Source: Desmodesmus armatus (lineage: Eukaryota > Chlorophyta > Chlorophyceae > Sphaeropleales > Scenedesmaceae). Taken from it: a DNA stretch of 64,000 bases. The notes beneath the pieces are model-generated. The model was not told the origin of the DNA and did no database searches. It saw only the letters and a list, made by a program, of their open reading frames with translations. A program made the translations under genes and the position numbers. The number at the start of each line of letters is the position of its first letter. Positions within the stretch are counted from its first letter, which is position 1. Positions 1-9,760 of this stretch are shown here, piece by piece. The stretch is taken from NCBI GenBank assembly GCA_007449985.2, contig VIIQ02000073.1:248001-312000 (forward strand), written 5' to 3'.

Positions 1-1360
1 TCCATGACTTCTCGTATCACTGCCTGAGCAATGGCGTCGTCGAATCACAAACTGCGTTTACACAATATGGAGACCTGCAAGTCATCTGCTCACACAAGGC
101 AGGGTGGTTGTGAAGCTGAGTGTTTTTGGGGCAGGGGGGCTGGGTGGCGCACCCTATGTTGCCCTCCCAGCACTCCCCAGATCCAAGCCTCCTGTGGATT
201 TACCATCTAGGACACGGCTAGTAAAATTTACACCTGCTGCTGCAGGGGGGCGGACTCAAGAAAGCTCCGGACACCATGGTGATAAAGTCAAAGGGGCCAG
301 ACCACCCACCTACCCGCGGGGTCCCACCGGCTCACCCCCAGGCCCGGGCCTCGCGGGGGGGGGGGGGGGGGGGGGGGTGAGGGGCGCTTGAGCCTGTTGG
401 TTGCTTTAAAGGATTTGTGCCAGTATGAAAGGGTGTGCAATCAGTAGCAAATGACATAAGCTTTCAAATGAGCCGCATCTGGCATCAATGGGCCCTGTAA
501 CAAGAAGCTTGGAACATCCTGTGCAAGAAAGTCAATTGGCCACCAGACACCCCCCCCTCCGTGATTCCCCTTGGATTCCCTGATAATTAGGTCAAGTTGA
601 AGTTGTTCATGTATGTAACATATTTGGACGCATTAGACCTAAGTGTGGGATTGCTGGTCCGAGTGCCCCCCCCCCCCTGGCTGCTGTATCATAGCTGCCG
701 TCGCCCTCTGGGTCCGCACATCCTGTCTGGATTGCACTGATATATCGGAAAATTCCCTGTTGGATATATGTCACCAGTGGCTACTGGTCAAGGCCACCTA
801 CAAGCGCTTGACAAAGGGTGACACAGCTCCCGGAATGCTGTCGCCCTTTAGCTCCCGGACAAGCTGTCGTCACACGCTTTTATTTCTTCCGCATCAAACT
901 TTGTGATTGAAACGACATTTCAACCAGCCATATCAAAATCTGATAATATCTCGCTCCCGAAACTCTCGACAAGCTTCGCTGTGGCAGACTCCGCTGTTTC
1001 TCAGGTGCGCATGCTCCTCTTGTGGTACGGTCTAGGCTATTGTGAGCATATAGAGTCTCCACCGGCACGGAGCTGCCAGTCGATAGCAGAGGTGGTCATG
1101 GAGCGGTGCTGCTGATTCACTGCTGATTCAACACCCGCCATCTTGCTGCCTGATAGTTTCCTGTGTAATTTAGGTCCTTGAAGCGCACGTCAAGCGCTAG
1201 TAACCAAGAAAGCACACTATTCACTGAGGTAGGCCTGTGGACCCGCTGAGATACATGTCCATATTGAGATAGTTGGTTGCCATTGGGAGTGCATCTACTG
1301 ACTGATGGTCAGGTGCAACTGATCCATCAATCGGTGTTACTACTACTACTGTTACTACTA

Positions 1361-1400
1361 AACTGGGTCAGGGCCATGCCTGACCGCCCTTTCTGGAGCC
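1361..1400 (+). repeat. Dispersed repeat, copy 1 (inverted copy at 9721-9760)
   Basis: Forty bases here match the reverse complement of 9721-9760 with a single mismatch. In both places the 5' side is flanked by TAC/CTA trinucleotide repeats (about 1340-1360 here). Two near-identical copies 8.3 kb apart in opposite orientation suggest a genome-wide dispersed element rather than a local duplication. The family is not identified. Confidence 0.75.
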
Positions 1401-1450
1401 AAACTAGGCTCATGGGGCATAGTCCACAAGCAAGGGCCGCAGAGCAAAAC

Positions 1451-1534
1451 AAAGCCACCTGGAGACCTGCACATCTGCAAAGCCTCCTGGAGACCTGCAC
1501 ATCTGCAAAGCCACCTGGAGACCTGCACATCTGT
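1451..1534 (+). repeat. 28-bp tandem repeat, three units
   Basis: Three adjacent 28-bp units start at 1451, 1479 and 1507. They differ at one internal base in unit 2 and at the last base of unit 3. The core reads CCTGGAGACCTGCACATCTG. A related string occurs near 71-83. No function is apparent. Confidence 0.9.
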
Positions 1535-2058
1535 CACACCTGAGCGCATGCCAGCCATTCACTGATATCACGGAGACAGGAGCAAACTAGAAGGACCTCA
1601 GCAAATGAACCTCGTCCCCAGACAACTGGAAGTTTGAAAGATCAATGTCCTGGAAGCAAATTGGGTCATGTATTCCAGCACACCGCCTACCTACTACTAG
1701 TTGTAGTAACAGTCCAGGGACCACAGGAACTACCACAGGTTACGGGCCCTTGGTGAAGGGCCGGCCTGGAAGGCGCCCCTGTGAGCCGCTGCTGTTAGGT
1801 CAAAGGACAAGGTAGGTCTGTCAGACTCTGACATCGGGCTGATGACAGACCAATAAAAACAATGGGATAGTTATCGTGGGCCGCTCTATCTACAAACAAC
1901 ACAATGCTACAAATCTGCCAGCTGATGTCGGCGCTGCATTGCTGCTGAGAGCTGCCGAAGGCTGCTGGTAGGCATGCTGCTTGTCACATGGCTGTGAAAC
2001 CCCGGAAATGGCACTTCACTGCCCTTCCCATCTGTTGTACTGCGTACTACAGGTCCAG

Positions 2059-3046
2059 ATGACATTCGCCTCACGCAGCCGATGGGAAGCACGCTGCGCA
2101 CTCTGGTTGCTGTGCCTTGCGTGCGTGGCAGCGCGCTTGCTCCTGGAACAGCCAAACTTCAGGCGCTACCTGGAGCATGACTCCTATGGCAGCGATCTGC
2201 CGGGTGGCACCTTCCCTAGTGTATCGTCGGAGAGCGAGTGTCAGGCCAAGTGCGCTGCCATCGCCAAGTGCACCGTTACGTGTGGGCCTACAAGTTGCCG
2301 GCATCATCGCCATGGAGCAATTACTGCTGGCTGAAGCAGGTGTGTGGCGGCCCTGCAAGTCCCAGCGGCTTTGTTCTGTATTTTGGTCATAGCGTCATCA
2401 CCACTCTTAGCATAAATCATGTGCCTCCGCTTGCATGGTGCAGGGCCAGATGAACCCGCGCGCACTCAGTGCTGGCGGCAGCTGGGCAAACACGGGCCTG
2501 ATGGTGGGCGTCAAGGTTGCAGACACAGTCAGACCTGCAGCAGCCACAAATGCGCCAGATTGGGGCATTGATTGGGGGAAGATATACCCCAACGGTATGC
2601 CCCAGGTCAGAACCGAAACAAGCCCCAATCCAATAGCAAATTGCGTCACACGATGCTTTTTTTATCTTGGCGACACAAGAAGGTCTGATTGGCCAGATGA
2701 GCCCTTGTTGGTTGTGAATCACAGCTGCACGGACACATGTCGTGCAAACCCGTCTGCTTTCCCCAAGTACGCTGTTCCCTGACACCCATTTCTGCAGACA
2801 GCAGACTACTTACGCCGGTGGCAAACAGCGATTTCACTACCTGCGCCAGTCGGGCACACCATGCCTGCCGATTTCCCCCCTGAAATGGGGTTTTTTGAAC
2901 TGGCCTGCAGGCGATATATTGAGGCTAATCCAAGGGAACCTGGCGTGATGGAACTCTTGGCAAGAGCCTGTGTGGAACACATGTCATGCATATCAACATG
3001 TCAGCTGTCAGCTGGCGTGACACCCGCATCACTGCTACAGGTGTAA
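2059..3046 (+). CDS. Secreted PAN/Apple-like domain protein
   Basis: Three exons are proposed: 2059-2339, 2444-2605 and 2798-3046, all with GT-AG borders and phase-0 introns, giving about 230 residues. The start ATG is followed by a basic stretch and a hydrophobic signal-like segment (ALWLLCLACVAARLL). The next section has the PAN/Apple pattern of glycine-rich lead-in, CQAKCAAIAKC, an aromatic strand (YVWAYK) and NYCWLK, ending at LMVGVKVA. PAN modules bind proteins or carbohydrates outside the cell, so a secreted or wall-associated role is inferred. Exon 1 is one base short: the frame changes between the third cysteine and YVWAYK near 2268-2275. Residues beyond the PAN section (exon 3) match nothing I know. 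A recent pseudogene is the alternative, but the rest of the frame is open to the TAA at 3046. Confidence 0.6.
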
Positions 3047-3814
3047 CAGTCTTCAAGCAACCAGCTCAAGACTGTACGCATGAGCTCCGGAGGAGATTTC
3101 AGGGAGTCGCTGTGACGAACAGGTCAGATTGTAGAGCCTCCCGCCTGGCCTGCCTCCTCCTAGACACAGCGCTGGCGAGCCAGCTTTGGATGTCACCCAT
3201 CATCTCACAAATACCAGGACTAGTTGCAGCGGAGCACCTCATATGACTTCTGATGAGCTGCCCTATATATATTCAATATATTCTGGCAATTTACGGCTGG
3301 CCAAGGCGTGTGCTGCACGCTAAACACATCGGGGCATGCCAATCGGGTTCCAGAAGTGAGGGGGGGGGGGGGGGGGTAGACATCTTCGATTGATGCTTGG
3401 TTTGTGAGGTTCTCTCATGCTTCCAATGCTAGTGCTGCATCATGTTTACAAGCGTGTCAGCAGCCAACAGGGGCGTCAAAGTGTGTCATCTGTTTGTGAA
3501 GGTTTCAAGTACAGCGCAGTACGACTTGTGCGAGCCGACCAATTAACTTTCGTCAACGTTCTGCGCTCCGTTCAAGCAACAGCATTTTGAAAGGGTTATG
3601 AGGATACCTCTGGTTGGAACTTCTCTCTTCCTGATCGTGACATCATGATATCTGCCTTGGCTGATTGTTCAACCACAATTACATCAGGTTCCTATTGATT
3701 CTCAATTTTTCTGTACCCCTGATCGGGCCTGCACGAGGCGCGGGCTTGAGCAGCAGCAACAACTGCCCACCAACCGCTGTGGTGCTGCTGATGGCCCTTG
3801 CATGATGTAGCAGC
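3047..3814. other. Intergenic, no gene seen
   Basis: No coding signal. It contains a poly-G tract at about 3360-3376 and an AT-rich patch near 3265-3285. It separates two genes transcribed in the same direction. Confidence 0.6.
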
Positions 3815-6800
3815 ATGCACAAAAACTGTCGCAAGCAGCAACATGCGGCAACAGCGTGCCTACTGCTGCTCCTGTTCCTCGTGCCTCATCAGAGCAGCGC
3901 ACAGCTGGTAGGGGTGGTTGAGGTGGACTGTTGGTCTTGCCGCACTGGAGCACACGTGCATAGCAGCTGAGCCTGTGCTTTGGGTCTCTTTGCAGGAGCC
4001 ACCGGGCACGAAGCTTTCAGAAGCCCTGCTGAAACGCTATTTGAGCAATGAGGAGCAGGTAAGGCTTGGTGTCTGGCATCGGCGCCACGGGCCATGGCCA
4101 CTAACCTTGGCCTCTCTGCAGCTGGCGACTAATTGACTGCTGTGCTGTCATGCACAGGCTGCCTGGCTGCAGGAGTACGCTCACAAATGCAAAAACAACT
4201 CCAGGGTGTACAGGTGGGTACCGTACATATGTGATGCCACTATACTGATCATAATTGCAGTTGCCAGGAGTCTGCACGGCTGGCCCCACACATCATGCAC
4301 CACAAGGACACCAGCTGTGTGGAGGTCTGACTTTACTGCACAGCAGTGCTGCAGCAACCCAGTGGCAGTAGCACCAGGCAGCATGCAGCTGGGCACAGGC
4401 CAGGAGGAGTTGGGCATGCACCAGCCTCCAGCAGTCTTGCTGGGTGTGTGTGCCTCATGCGCTGCGGCCCTTCCTGCTACCTGCTTGTGTGTGTCCTGCA
4501 GTGTGGGCAAGAGTGTGCTGGGGCAGCAGTTGTGGGTGCTGGAGATCTCAGACAAGCCGGGGCAGGTTGAGGCCAAGCCCAACTTCCTGTACATTGCCAA
4601 CATGCATGGAGACGAACCCAGCGGAAGGTGGGAGAGAACGCTAAACAAAAAGGGGGAGCAGGGGCACCTGGTCAGCAACTCAGGCATCGTTATGTCGTTG
4701 ATACTATCAAGGTGTTGCATGGTCCAACATGCCCCGCGCTGCTGTGATACTGCCAGCACAATACCATCAGCACAAGGGCCTTCGGCTTGTCAGCAAGTGC
4801 AAACAACTGGCCCTGGCTTGAGCTGCATACCACCACCTGCACCCTCCCCTGTTCCTATACCATGTGAGTCCCACTGTGTGACAGTGCTTGTGCTACTGTG
4901 TGCTGTCATGTGTGTGCTGTTGTGCTGTTCGTGCCCAGGGTGCTGCTGGCTCAGCTGGCAGAGCAGCTGTGTGCTGGGTACAAGGCGCAGGATGCCCTGG
5001 CACTACGTGTTGTGCGGGGGATGCACCTGCACCTCATGCCCAGCATGAACCCAGATGGCTTTGCACAGAAGCGGCGCAGCAACGCGTGAGTGCGGCAGCA
5101 GGGGGCAGGGGATGCTGCACAGGGCATCATGCAGCAGGGCAGCACAGGGCAAGGGAGCGCAGGGTTACACTTGATCCACAGCATGCTTGCATGTGGTTGG
5201 TGAACGAGGAGGGCGCAGCCGGGGTGCTGGGGGTGACAGAGGGAGCGAGAAGGGAGGGTCGGGGTAATGAAGCACAGCTGCAACGGACCTCCTACTTGCC
5301 TCAGTGCTGAGCAGAGGCAGCTGAAGCCAGGATGGCTCAGGAGCACAGTGACAGCAGAGCTAGCAGCCAAGAAGCGGCCCCAGCAGATGGGAATGTAGGT
5401 GACCCCTACATGAACACTATGCTGGTTTGGTCTTGACCCTTGAGGCAAAAGAGCAGTGGCGGCTGCATAGACCAGCACTGACCTAACTCTCTGCTGCCGC
5501 TGCTGCGCCCCTCCTGTTACATGTTGCTTTGCAGCAACAAAGTTGACCTGAACCGCAACTTCCCAGACCCCATTGAGCTGCAGTACAACAGGAGCGCACT
5601 GCTGCAGCCCTGCCTGAAGGACAGCCAGAAACGCGGGTCATCATGGAGTGGATGACTAACACACAGTAAGTGAGCAGCAAACACATTTGAGCAGCATTGA
5701 TCAATGCACATACCCACTCACAATGTATCCCCACTGTCATGAGCACATACTTTAGCTTCAACTCTCCGCTGGCTCGGTTGGATGCCCGCTCCCTGTCTAC
5801 ATACATGATGATACCATTGATAGAGATACAGTGCAGTTGACTACCCCAGAGATCCAAACGCACACCACCAAGTGTGAACATCGGCATCCAAAGCGCATGC
5901 AGATGCGTGAACAGGAATCAAGCACCTCTGGAGCGGTTGGTTCTACAGCATCCCTGATTGCCGAAGCCACCAGCAGCCAGCAGCCAGCACGCATGTACGG
6001 GAGTGGGCAAGCAGCCTGGTGTGGTTGTAGAACACATGAGTTGCATCCGACAGGTACATGTCATGATGACCAGCCGTAGTGTTGACAGGCTAGTCTCAAA
6101 TAGTGCGTTCCGACACGCACAGTGGGGTGAACAGCTTTATCAGGTTTGAGGTTGTGTCCTGCAGGTTCACTGCGTCTGCCAACCTGCATGAAGGGGCCGT
6201 GGTTGCCAACTATCCCTTTGATGGTTTCACCGACCACAGCAACAAGGTCAACAACACACGCAACCCCTCACCCGACGATGCAACATTCACGCACTTAGCC
6301 AAGGTCTACGCACGCGCACACAAAACCATGGCCAAGTCGACGGTGCGACGGGGCGGGCATGGTGATTGTGAATCCTTCTGGGGTTGAGCATGTAGGCCCT
6401 TCATGTGTGTGTAAGACACATGGAGTGTGTGACGTCATGCGCACACAACAAAGAGTGGCGACTTTGGCCCTGCTGTTGAGATCAAACCCCTTGCCCTCCC
6501 GCTGCCTGCAGGATTTCAAGGACGGCATTGTGAATGGAGCACAGTGGTACCCTGTGTATGGAGGGTGAGTCACAGTGTGACACATTGGGTGATCTCTGAC
6601 AGCAGAGCCTCACAGCTTACTGTTCCAAGGTTTGGGCGCTGCTCAAACCCTGGCCAGTAAATCGCACCAGCTGCCCGAGTTGTCGCGCACGGGCGAGCTG
6701 GACACAAATGCCTGGCCCTCTAGGTTTGTGTTTTTGGTTTCCAGGTTTTGATAATACCGCTCTGCTAGTGCTCCCACCCACCGGTTTGTTTGTTGTTGAT

Positions 6801-9378
6801 GCCTTATGAAATGCAGTATGCAGGACTGGCAGTACCTTGCTGCTGGCTGCATGGACATCACGCTGGAGCTGTCTGATGACAAGTGGCGGCCAGAGGGTGA
6901 CCTGCCGCTGCTTTGGGAGGAGAACAAGGATGCACTGCTGGCACTGCCTGTGGCTGCTGTACTGGGGGGTGAGCAGCTGGGGAGGGGCTGGGCTGGGATG
7001 GGATGGGGGGGGGGGTAGAGGAGCATTGCGCGAGTGAGGAAGGGGGGGAGGAGACAAGGAAGGGAGGTGCGAGTGAAAGTGGGTAAGGGGGGGGGGTGAC
7101 GTGGAGAACAAGGACGCACTGCATGTTGCTGCTGTACTGGGGGTGTGTAGCTGGCAATCATGGGAGGGAGCAGCCTGCGAGGAAGGGGGCTGGTGAACAG
7201 GCGGTTAGGGCAGTGGAAAGGGGGGGCCCAGCTGACAAGAGGGGCGGGGAGGGAGGTGACAAGAGAAGGGAGGTGCCAGTGAGAGTGGGCGAAGGGGTGG
7301 TGATGGGGAGGACAAGGATGCATGGTTGGCTCTGTCTGATGCTGCTGTACTGGAGTCTGTGTTGGTTGTGGGGGAGTGGTCTTGGTCCCCCCACCTGCCC
7401 ATGCACGGCTGCCAGTCACCATCTGTTATGGGGGGCAGCGAGCCCTATCAGCCTGCATTTCTGTTAATCACCAGCTGCAAAGGCTCTGCATACATGGTTG
7501 GTAGGCCTGTGCATGCATGTGTGGCATGCAGAGAGCGGGTGTATGCACTGCCACCTGCACACAATGGGCTGCCCAAGTAATGCAAACCATTCTATTCATC
7601 AAAGGGGGTTTATTGGCACTGCTGATGTAATGACAGCGTACATGCTGCTGCCCTGTACTGCCCCAACCACCCTTGCAGGAGCTCATGGGAGGGTTGTGTC
7701 GGGCGTGGATGGGTTGCCGCTGCCTGCTACCATTGTGGTAGAGGGCATACGCCGCAACATCACTGCCTCTAAGCAGCTGGGCTACTACAACAGGTACGCT
7801 GTATGTGGGCTCTATGTATTGCAGGCCATGCACACTCCCCCCCCCCCCTTCCCCTCCCCTCCCCTCGCCCCTCTCGAGCTGGGCTATTGCAACAGGTGCG
7901 CTGTATGGGGGCTCTATGTAATGCAGGCCATACACACTCCCCCCCCCCCCCTTCCCCCTCCTCCCCTTCCCCATTCGAGCTGGGCTATTACAACAGGTAC
8001 GGTGTATGGCGGCTTTATGTAATGCAGGCCATGCACACTCCCCCCCCCCCCTTCCCCCTCCCCCCCCCCCATTCGAGCTGGGCTATTACAACAGGTACGG
8101 TGTATGGCGGCTTTATGTAATGCAGGCCATGCACACTCCCCCCCCCTTCCCCCTCCCCCCCTTCCCCATTCGAGCTGGGCCATTACAACAGGTACGGTGT
8201 ATGGCGGCTTTATGTAATGCAGGCCATGCACACTCCCCCCCCTTCCCCCTCCCCCCCTTCCCCATTCGAGCTGGGCTATTACAACAGGTACGGTGTATGG
8301 CGGCTTTATGTAATGCAGGCCATGCACACTCCCCCCCCCCTTCCCCCTCCCCCCCTTCCCCTCTCGAGCTGGCCTATTACAACAGGTACGGTGTATGGCA
8401 GCTTTATGTAATGCAGGCCATGCACACTCCCCCCCCCCCTCCCCCTCCCCCCTGCTCCCCCCCCTCCCCATCTCGACCTGGGCTACTACAACAGGTACGG
8501 CTCTACTTCATGCAGGCCATGCACACTCTATTGAGCACCATGTATTGCATTGGTACATTGGTAACATATGCCATAGTACAGCAGAGGAAGAGCGGTCACC
8601 CGAGAAGCTGCCCACTCTTACCTGATTTGCACTGCATGACTTGCACGATGGTCTGCACACACGGCACAAAAAGACAGCAGAAATACTGGAAAAGCTACTA
8701 CTTGTCTGCTGTTCGCCACCGCCCTCCCTCCGGCCTCCCAACCCCGCTAGGCCCCTGGCTCCCGGGCGCTACCGCCTCACCCCCTCCCCTCCCCGCTCCT
8801 CAAGCCTCTCTCTGCTACCAGGGCTGCTACATCCATGCACCCCCACCTGCTGTGTGTGCTGATATGTTTACTTACCTCCCATCTGTCTGCCCCCCCTTTT
8901 CCTCCTATCCCTCCACCCCCCCCCCCCCAACACCATCAGGCCCCTTGCTCCCGGGCGCTACCGCCTCACCGCCACCCTCCCAGGCTACCAGCCCTCCTCA
9001 GCAGTTGTGAATATTCCCGAGGACGGCTCAGGTGCCAGTCAGTACTTCAAACTCACACCAGCAGCAGCAGCAGCAGGATCTAAACCAGCAGCAGCAGCAG
9101 CAGCAGCCTCCCAGCAGCAACAGGATGAGGGTATCCTACTAGAAGAGGGCCTTGAGAGTGTGTGGGATCACCCATTGCTGGAGCATGTCGGGCTCCGGTC
9201 ACACAATTTTGTGTGGGTTGCGTTGGTGGGGTTGCTGTTGTGTGGTGGAGGGGGCTGGGCGCTGCTGCGGGTGCATGGCAGGTGGCCGGCCAAGCTGCTG
9301 CGACCTCCTCGGCGGGAGTATGAGTTGGTTGATGCATCAAACTCCCTTGCCAGTGCGAATGGTGCTTTGAGGGTGTAG
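3815..9378 (+). CDS. Membrane-anchored M14 zinc carboxypeptidase (CPD/CPE-like)
   Basis: Eleven exons: 3815-3907, 3996-4058, 4158-4213, 4502-4627, 4939-5085, 5535-5665, 6165-6342, 6512-6564, 6817-6968, 7679-7793 and 8940-9378, about 517 residues. A signal peptide ([14 protein letters not shown]) starts the protein. All M14 active-site parts are present: zinc ligands in [10 protein letters not shown] and [14 protein letters not shown], the substrate-binding MNPDGF and DLNRNFP, and the catalytic Glu in MDITLELS. A transthyretin-like beta domain follows ([20 protein letters not shown], then [16 protein letters not shown]), then an Ala/Ser-rich stalk, one transmembrane segment ([19 protein letters not shown]) and a short cytoplasmic tail. 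The family removes C-terminal Lys/Arg from peptides in the secretory pathway; that substrate is inferred. Exon 6 is one base short near 5580-5610: the frame changes before [12 protein letters not shown]. Exon edges 9, 10 and 11 and the terminal exon have duplicated copies nearby. A TGTAA lies at 9649-9653. Confidence 0.9.
6918..7360 (+). repeat. Exon-9 donor segment repeated twice in intron 9
   Basis: The 3' end of exon 9 (6918-6968, ending GCTGTACTGGGGG before GTGAGC) recurs in degraded form at about 7101-7150 and again at about 7303-7360. Each copy keeps GAGGACAAGG- or GAGAACAAGG-like sequence followed by a GCTGCTGTACTGG core, and G-rich runs separate the copies. Spacing is close to 200 bp. 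The copies contain GT dinucleotides at or near the donor position but are diverged and are probably not used. Confidence 0.8.
7774..8510 (+). repeat. About 100-bp tandem array carrying eight splice donors
   Basis: The last bases of exon 10 (GCTGGGCTACTACAACAG) and the donor GTACG are repeated eight times. Donor GTs fall at 7794, 7896, 7997, 8095, 8192, 8288, 8386 and 8495, with spacing of 102, 101, 98, 97, 96, 98 and 109 bp. Each unit continues with a TGTAATGCAGGCCATGCA-like core, then 20-40 bases of nearly pure C/T, and then the next exon-end copy. Every copy therefore carries a usable-looking donor and a CAG preceded by few pyrimidines. The first donor is taken as the authentic one because it joins directly to the exon that encodes the transthyretin-like domain. 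Confidence 0.95.
8738..8990 (+). repeat. Duplicated exon-11 acceptor segment
   Basis: The start of exon 11 with its acceptor (8931-8975, CATCAG then GCCCCTTGCTCCCGGGCG) has an upstream copy at about 8744-8785 preceded by CCGCTAG, with the same GGCGCTACCGCCTCACC core. The upstream copy diverges into C/T-rich sequence after about 45 bases and loses the frame that gives the transthyretin-like strand. The downstream copy is therefore taken as the real exon. Confidence 0.8.
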
Positions 9379-9640
9379 TGTTTTAGGCGGTTGGTGTGGT
9401 GCTCTTATGATGTTCACCCGCCGATGTAATGTCCTGTGAGTCAATGGTGTGGTGGGTGGTACCGGCATGCTGCGGTGCGTGTGGAGGGGGGGGACGTCCT
9501 GTGTGCAGCAGCATGCACAGCCATGCAGTATCACATAGCAACATTCACAGCTCGCTTACTCAAAGGCGGGAGTATGAGCTGGTTGATGCGTATAACTCGC
9601 TTGCCAGTGCGACTGGTGCTTTCAGGTGTAGTGGGCCTAG
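9309..9640 (+). repeat. Partial copy of the terminal exon after the stop codon
   Basis: The end of the carboxypeptidase coding region and its stop (9309-9380, starting CGGCGGGAGTATGAG) recurs at about 9564-9636 with GGCGGGAGTATGAGCTGG and a matching TTGCCAGTGCGA core. The second copy ends at a TGTAG and a changed frame. It lies in the 3' UTR or just beyond, so it probably does not encode protein. Confidence 0.85.
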
Positions 9641-9648
9641 ACGTTATG

Positions 9649-9653
9649 TGTAA
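9649..9653 (+). terminator. Candidate TGTAA poly(A) signal
   Basis: TGTAA, the usual green-algal polyadenylation signal, lies 271 bases after the carboxypeptidase stop codon. A five-base match is weak alone. Similar downstream TGTAA motifs occur after DP (33210-33214), NTF2 (minus strand, 33326-33330), OXNAD1 (37354-37358), CDC123 (52192-52196) and RAD17 (minus strand, 12980-12984). Confidence 0.35.
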
Positions 9654-9720
9654 CCGCAATTGTCAGAGGGTTGGCATGGTGTCCTCAGGATGTGCTGTAC
9701 ATCCTCCTGATGAAATGTTT

Positions 9721-9760
9721 GGCTCCAGAAAGGGCGGTCAGGCGTGGCCCTGACCCAGTT
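9721..9760 (-). repeat. Dispersed repeat, copy 2 (inverted relative to 1361-1400)
   Basis: This is the reverse complement of 1361-1400 with one mismatch, followed by a GTA repeat at 9762-9778 that mirrors the TAC repeat of copy 1. It lies in the intergenic region after the carboxypeptidase gene. Confidence 0.75.

Larger units (their letters stand above)
1..2058. other. Gene-poor left flank
   Basis: I recognise no gene in these 2 kb. The stretch holds a poly-G tract near 358-377, a poly-C tract near 667-677, a 28-bp tandem repeat at 1451-1534 and a copy of a dispersed repeat at 1361-1400. The open frames here are short and show no domain, splice pattern or signal peptide I can defend. The extreme left edge could hold the end of a gene lying outside the window, but nothing proves it. 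Confidence 0.5.

Noticed and set aside
2059..2339. PAN-like gene as a pseudogene
   Set aside because: Only one base is missing, the later exons are open and in phase, and similar single-base losses occur in clearly essential genes in the window, so an assembly error is more likely.
4206..5048. 280-residue open frame on the plus strand
   Set aside because: It covers intron 3 and intron 4 of the carboxypeptidase and reads exons 4 and 5 in part; it lacks the phase of the M14 motifs across the junctions.
7914..8471. Gly/Arg-rich minus-strand frame
   Set aside because: Antisense of the same tandem repeat; no start context, domain or splice pattern.
7774..8510. Regular 100-bp array resembling a CRISPR locus
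   Set aside because: The units contain exon ends and splice donors, the material between them is C/T-rich low-complexity rather than unique spacers, and the setting is a eukaryotic intron.
8006..9010. 334-residue open frame on the plus strand
   Set aside because: It reads through the donor array and C-rich intron of the carboxypeptidase; the product is a Pro-rich repeat caused by base composition.
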